Positions 60,691 to 64,000 of a stretch of 64,000 nucleotides of DNA are shown in pieces. This stretch comes from Planctobacterium marinum (lineage in GTDB: Bacteria; Pseudomonadota; Gammaproteobacteria; Enterobacterales; Alteromonadaceae). Position 1 is the first letter of the stretch, and the number at the start of each line of letters is the position of its first letter. The stretch lies in NCBI RefSeq assembly GCF_020687805.1, contig NZ_JAJEWQ010000003.1, positions 144,262 through 208,261 of the forward strand. The letters are read 5' to 3'. Made by a program: the position numbers and the translations under genes. The notes under the pieces are model-generated. The model saw nothing but the letters and a program-made list of their open reading frames with translations, ran no database searches and was not told where the DNA came from.

Positions 60691-62919
60691 TTAAGTCTGA
60701 TTGATTGCAGCTTCCGCCTCGTGAATTTTATCCAGAACAGATAAGATCATGTCTCGATTAAAGGGTTTGGTGATATGGTGCGTCATGCCCGCTTCCAGTG
60801 AGGCGGTTTTATCCGATTCATAGGCATTGGCGGTTAACGCAACAATCGGTATCGCCATGCCCATTTCGAACCGTATGATTTTGCTGGCAGTGAGCCCGTC
60901 CATTTCAGGCATATTGATATCCATTAAAATAAGGTCGTAATGATGGCGTTCTACCTGCATTATTGCCTTTTTACCATTGTCTACGTGTGTTACCGAATGT
61001 CCTTCTGACTCCAGAATGTGCATCGCAATTTGGGCATTTATCTCGTTGTCTTCCGCCAGTAATATCTTGAAGGACAACTGTTTTACTTCGTCTTTGTCAC
61101 ACAAACGGCGCATGGTAGAAAGAAACATTTGTTCATTGATGGGTTTGTTAAACACCGCTGAGAACTGATCAGGTAACTGACCTTTAAAATGAGCAATATC
61201 TGAGGCGGCAGAAACCAAAATAAAGGGGGGACAGGGTGTGGTGGCATTATCAGACAATTTTCCAACCAGTGCGAAACCATCCAGGTCTGGCATGTGCAAA
61301 TCCACTACAACGGCACAGTATTCCTGCAACTTGTGGACATCTTGCAAAAACGCGGTACCACTTTCGTAACAATCGCAGGGGATATCAATTTGCTGTAGCA
61401 ATAATTCGATATAGCAACGGCTGCTTTCCAAATCATCAATCACCGCCACTTTTTTCTGTTTGAAATCAGGCTGAAAGCGCACTTCTTTCACGGTTTGTTG
61501 AGACTTTTGCAGCGGCAGGAAAACCTTGAAGGTGGTACCTTTGCCAAATTCACTTTGCACTTCAACGTTGCCGCCCATCATTTTCAGCAACTCTTTGGTT
61601 ATTGCTAATCCCAGCCCTGTTCCTCCGTACATACGTGTTGTGGAATCGTCGGCCTGAACAAATTTTTTAAATACTTTCTGCAGCTGTTGTTCTGTCATAC
61701 CAATACCGGTATCTACCACCAGCAGTGACAGGCGATAGCCCGAATCCAGTTCTTCGACATTGACCGAGACGCTGACTCTGCCCTGTTCAGTAAACTTAAT
61801 CGCATTACTAAGCAGATTATTAACAATTTGCATAAGCCGAATGCCATCCCCACGGACCCACTGAGGTATGGCAGAAAGGGACACATATTCAAATTCTAAA
61901 CCGCGGTTTTCGCAGGTTACCGCGGCCGGGGCCAAACAGCTATCCAGTATTTTAGGCAATTCAAAGTCATTGCATTCCAACTGCATTTTACTGGCTTCAA
62001 TTTTGGAAATGTCCAAAATATCATTGATCAGTTGCAGTAATTGCTCGCCTGAGTATCGCGCTTTTGACAAAAACTCTCTGCGCTTTTCCTGGGACGCCTC
62101 GTTGTTAGCCAGTTCAATCATGCCAAAAATGCCATTCATGGGGGTCCTTAGTTCATGGCTCATAGTGGCCAAAAACACAGATTTTGCAGTATTCGCTTGC
62201 TCAGCTTCCTGGCGCAATGCGTCAGCCCGATTTTTTTCTGCCAGCAAATCAGCGAGAGTTTGTTCCACTGCCTGTTCCATGGGCTTGAATATATAGAAAA
62301 GCTCAATGACCAGCACGAGCAACGTCAGCAACCAGAGTAATAACTCGACACGGGTGAGTAATTGTACCTTTTGCTCAGCCTCGCGGGTAAATTGGGTAAC
62401 CACCTCATTCAATTGGCGCAACAAAGATTCGGTATTGTCGGATTGAAATACAGTGCGTTGATAGTCATTTCTGTTAGCCGCTTTTTTCGCTTCGGCGATG
62501 TAATGCAGTACCCTGTCGTGCAGGCTGCCATTTTCTGCTGACTCAAAATACAATGCGTTGAGTGTTGGACTCAAAACCTCGTTGTCGTTGGGTTGTTCAG
62601 AACCAATTAAAAACCAATGATTTTGTTGAAACTGGTCGATGGCGGCTCTTAAACTCGCCTTTTGTTTTGGTGCGTATGCTTCATCTGTATCCGAAACCAA
62701 TTGCAGTTGATTGATATGCAACGCAATTTTTTGCGACAACATGCGCTGCATGCCCGCTATATTGACGATTTGCGCATCGTCCTTTTGATTGGCCAATAAG
62801 AATTGAATTCCCAACGCTGACGCGGTTACCAAAATGGCAATCGCGGATAGCGCCAGCAAATAACGGCTCCGGATTCTGTGGTGTATGGGTTTTAGCGCAC
62901 TCAAACTGGTTTCCGACAA
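60691..62919 (-). CDS. Hybrid sensor histidine kinase with PilJ-type sensor and two receivers
   Basis: A 742-residue membrane kinase. The first helix (LLALSAIAILVTASALGIQFLLA) precedes a PilJ-like periplasmic domain with the VNIAGMQRMLSQKIALHINQL signature, a motif shared with nitrate/nitrite and pilus chemoreceptor sensors. A second helix lies near 191-212. HisKA has His 255 in ATMSHELRTPMNGIFGMIE; the ATPase domain has NLLSNAIKFT and GTGLGLAITKELLKMMGG. Two receiver domains follow: VVVDLHMPDLDGFAL and LILMDINMPEMDGL, both with an acceptor Asp. There is no Hpt domain, so the phosphate must pass to a separate protein. The ligand and partner are unknown. Confidence 0.93.
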   Translation of the reverse strand: MSETSLSALKPIHHRIRSRYLLALSAIAILVTASALGIQFLLANQKDDAQIVNIAGMQRMLSQKIALHINQLQLVSDTDEAYAPKQKASLRAAIDQFQQNHWFLIGSEQPNDNEVLSPTLNALYFESAENGSLHDRVLHYIAEAKKAANRNDYQRTVFQSDNTESLLRQLNEVVTQFTREAEQKVQLLTRVELLLWLLTLLVLVIELFYIFKPMEQAVEQTLADLLAEKNRADALRQEAEQANTAKSVFLATMSHELRTPMNGIFGMIELANNEASQEKRREFLSKARYSGEQLLQLINDILDISKIEASKMQLECNDFELPKILDSCLAPAAVTCENRGLEFEYVSLSAIPQWVRGDGIRLMQIVNNLLSNAIKFTEQGRVSVSVNVEELDSGYRLSLLVVDTGIGMTEQQLQKVFKKFVQADDSTTRMYGGTGLGLAITKELLKMMGGNVEVQSEFGKGTTFKVFLPLQKSQQTVKEVRFQPDFKQKKVAVIDDLESSRCYIELLLQQIDIPCDCYESGTAFLQDVHKLQEYCAVVVDLHMPDLDGFALVGKLSDNATTPCPPFILVSAASDIAHFKGQLPDQFSAVFNKPINEQMFLSTMRRLCDKDEVKQLSFKILLAEDNEINAQIAMHILESEGHSVTHVDNGKKAIMQVERHHYDLILMDINMPEMDGLTASKIIRFEMGMAIPIVALTANAYESDKTASLEAGMTHHITKPFNRDMILSVLDKIHEAEAAINQT

Positions 62920-63195
62920 AAAATTCGACTTAGCAATAACCTGTCAGGTTATTGTCAGGTTGTATCTTTGAGCGCCGCCCGCGCAATTCACAGGTGGCGA
63001 CACAATGCATACAACTATAAATTTATGTCATGACAGCAAGATTGCCAGTTTTTAACACTATTACAACCACAAGGTGACACACATTCATTTACAATCAGTA
63101 TCCGGTTGGCGATGGTATTGGCGCCAAAACCTGTCCATAATATGTCGCCTGAATTGTTGCTAACGCAGCTCGTTAAATTTGATATTGGATACACT

Positions 63196-63855
63196 ATGGT
63201 AAGAATCATCCCATTGGCACTATTGCTCAGTATGCTGAGCGCCTGTGTTATTCACGTTGGCCCCGGCAGTTACCGTTCTCCCAACAGCGGAGAGGACAGC
63301 GTATTTGGCGATATTGAAGTGGCCAGTGGTCAAACAGTAGGCGACGTTGATACTGTCAATGGTGATATTCAGATAGGTCACGGCGCGACCGTCGCCAATG
63401 TCAGCTCAGTGAATGGCGATATTGAACTAAGTGATAATGTCAGCAGCCAGCGTATCTCTACGGTAAATGGCGACATAGATGGTGGCAAACAATTGCGGGT
63501 TTTAGCCAGTATCGATACCGTCAATGGCGATTTGACACTGGATGGCAAGAGCAAGGTTAATGGTGACATTACGTCAGTTAATGGCGATGTCACACTACGC
63601 ACAGTCACCGTTGCCGGCAACATTTCCAATGTAAACGGAGATGTATCAATCTATGCCAACAGTGTTATCACCGGTGACATTGTCTTTAAGAGCAACGAAG
63701 ACAACAGCGCACTGCGAAATGAGCGCCCCACCCTGGTTATCGACGCCGATGTTGTGGTGCAAGGACAGATTATTCTGCAGCGCCCGGTTGAGCTGCACCT
63801 GAGCAACTCAGATCACCTGTTGAAAGTTGAGCACCAATACCAATCTTTGCAATAG
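63196..63855 (+). CDS. Lipoprotein with VNGD beta-repeats (DUF4097-like)
   Basis: A 219-residue lipoprotein: signal MVRIIPLALLLSMLSAC with lipidated Cys 17. VNGD motifs occur at residues 54, 72, 90, 109, 121, 128 and 146 (mainly 18 apart), consistent with a stacked-strand or beta-helical fold like the DUF4097 or bactofilin-type polymer-forming proteins. A C-terminal strand segment (LVIDADVVVQGQIILQRPVELHL) follows. The function is unknown. I start at the ATG that gives a lipoprotein signal; the frame is open 30 codons upstream. The remaining 145 bases of the window hold no gene that I can see. Confidence 0.8.
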   Translation: MVRIIPLALLLSMLSACVIHVGPGSYRSPNSGEDSVFGDIEVASGQTVGDVDTVNGDIQIGHGATVANVSSVNGDIELSDNVSSQRISTVNGDIDGGKQLRVLASIDTVNGDLTLDGKSKVNGDITSVNGDVTLRTVTVAGNISNVNGDVSIYANSVITGDIVFKSNEDNSALRNERPTLVIDADVVVQGQIILQRPVELHLSNSDHLLKVEHQYQSLQ

Positions 63856-64000
63856 TCGGTCTATCGCTCCTTAGCGCCAATTTCAGACCGTGTAAAATAG
63901 CGGCTAGCAGGGTCAATGTGTTTACTGACTGAAACATTTTAGTTATGGTGTTAGCCGCTTCTAACGGGTAGCATGACTGCTACCGAGATCCCCGTTTAAT

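Overview
The window looks like a chromosomal segment of a marine gammaproteobacterium of the order Alteromonadales, probably Alteromonadaceae. The basis is the conserved gene orders and protein families (epd-pgk-fba, rsmE, gshB-yqgE, ruvX, pilT/pilU-yggS-proC-yggT, alaS-csrA-serV-argV), moderate GC content, MetJ-type boxes before metK, and abundant small palindromic elements. No database could be searched, so the genus is left open.

Layout. 1-4.6 kb: an incomplete gene, a frameshifted REP-associated tyrosine transposase, a serine hydrolase, a YcxB-like membrane protein and a DUF481 outer-membrane protein, interleaved with a short repeat (GGACASCCAY) that sits just after stop codons. 4.7-11.7 kb: central carbon metabolism (tkt; epd-pgk-class I fba) divergent from metK. 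11.8-22.3 kb: M48 lipoprotein protease, ABC-2 exporter, rsmE, a NarL-type two-component system with a pseudo-receiver/TPR protein, a membrane protein plus TPR protein, gshB and yqgE. 22.4-32.7 kb: an accessory block separating yqgE from ruvX, which are usually adjacent. It carries a TPR histidine kinase, an integron-cassette-like gene, a map/ParD-like pair, a nucleotidyltransferase, a TauE-like exporter and a tetR-yciI-tag operon. 32.7-38.6 kb: ruvX, a DUF2007 gene next to a MITE, twitching motility ATPases pilU and pilT, and yggS-proC-yggT-DUF4426. 38.8-44.2 kb: a binding protein, a GlpD-like dehydrogenase, a DUF6471 protein, a zinc peptidase and a diguanylate cyclase. 44.3-48.1 kb: tRNA-Ser and two tRNA-Arg genes with a duplicated tRNA fragment, csrA and alaS. 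48.4-52.2 kb: serine hydrolase, recX (without recA), a FemAB-like protein and a binding protein. 52.2-54.3 kb: the most unusual locus. 54.3-64 kb: DUF4097 protein, PLP enzyme, rlmJ, HDOD protein, chemoreceptor, PilJ-type hybrid kinase and a second repeat-rich surface protein.

The main candidate for an undescribed system is at 52.57-54.12 kb. An XRE-type regulator overlaps by one base a multi-spanning membrane protein with an EExxxR motif like that of CPBP intramembrane proteases. A secreted 91-residue protein follows. It repeats the octapeptide SGTKQPDP three times at an exact 21-residue period, and the three copies differ only at synonymous positions. The regulator gene and the peptide gene share a near-identical 20-bp upstream motif (17/20). 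I infer a peptide-precursor, membrane-protein and regulator module, possibly for signalling. This rests on sequence pattern only.
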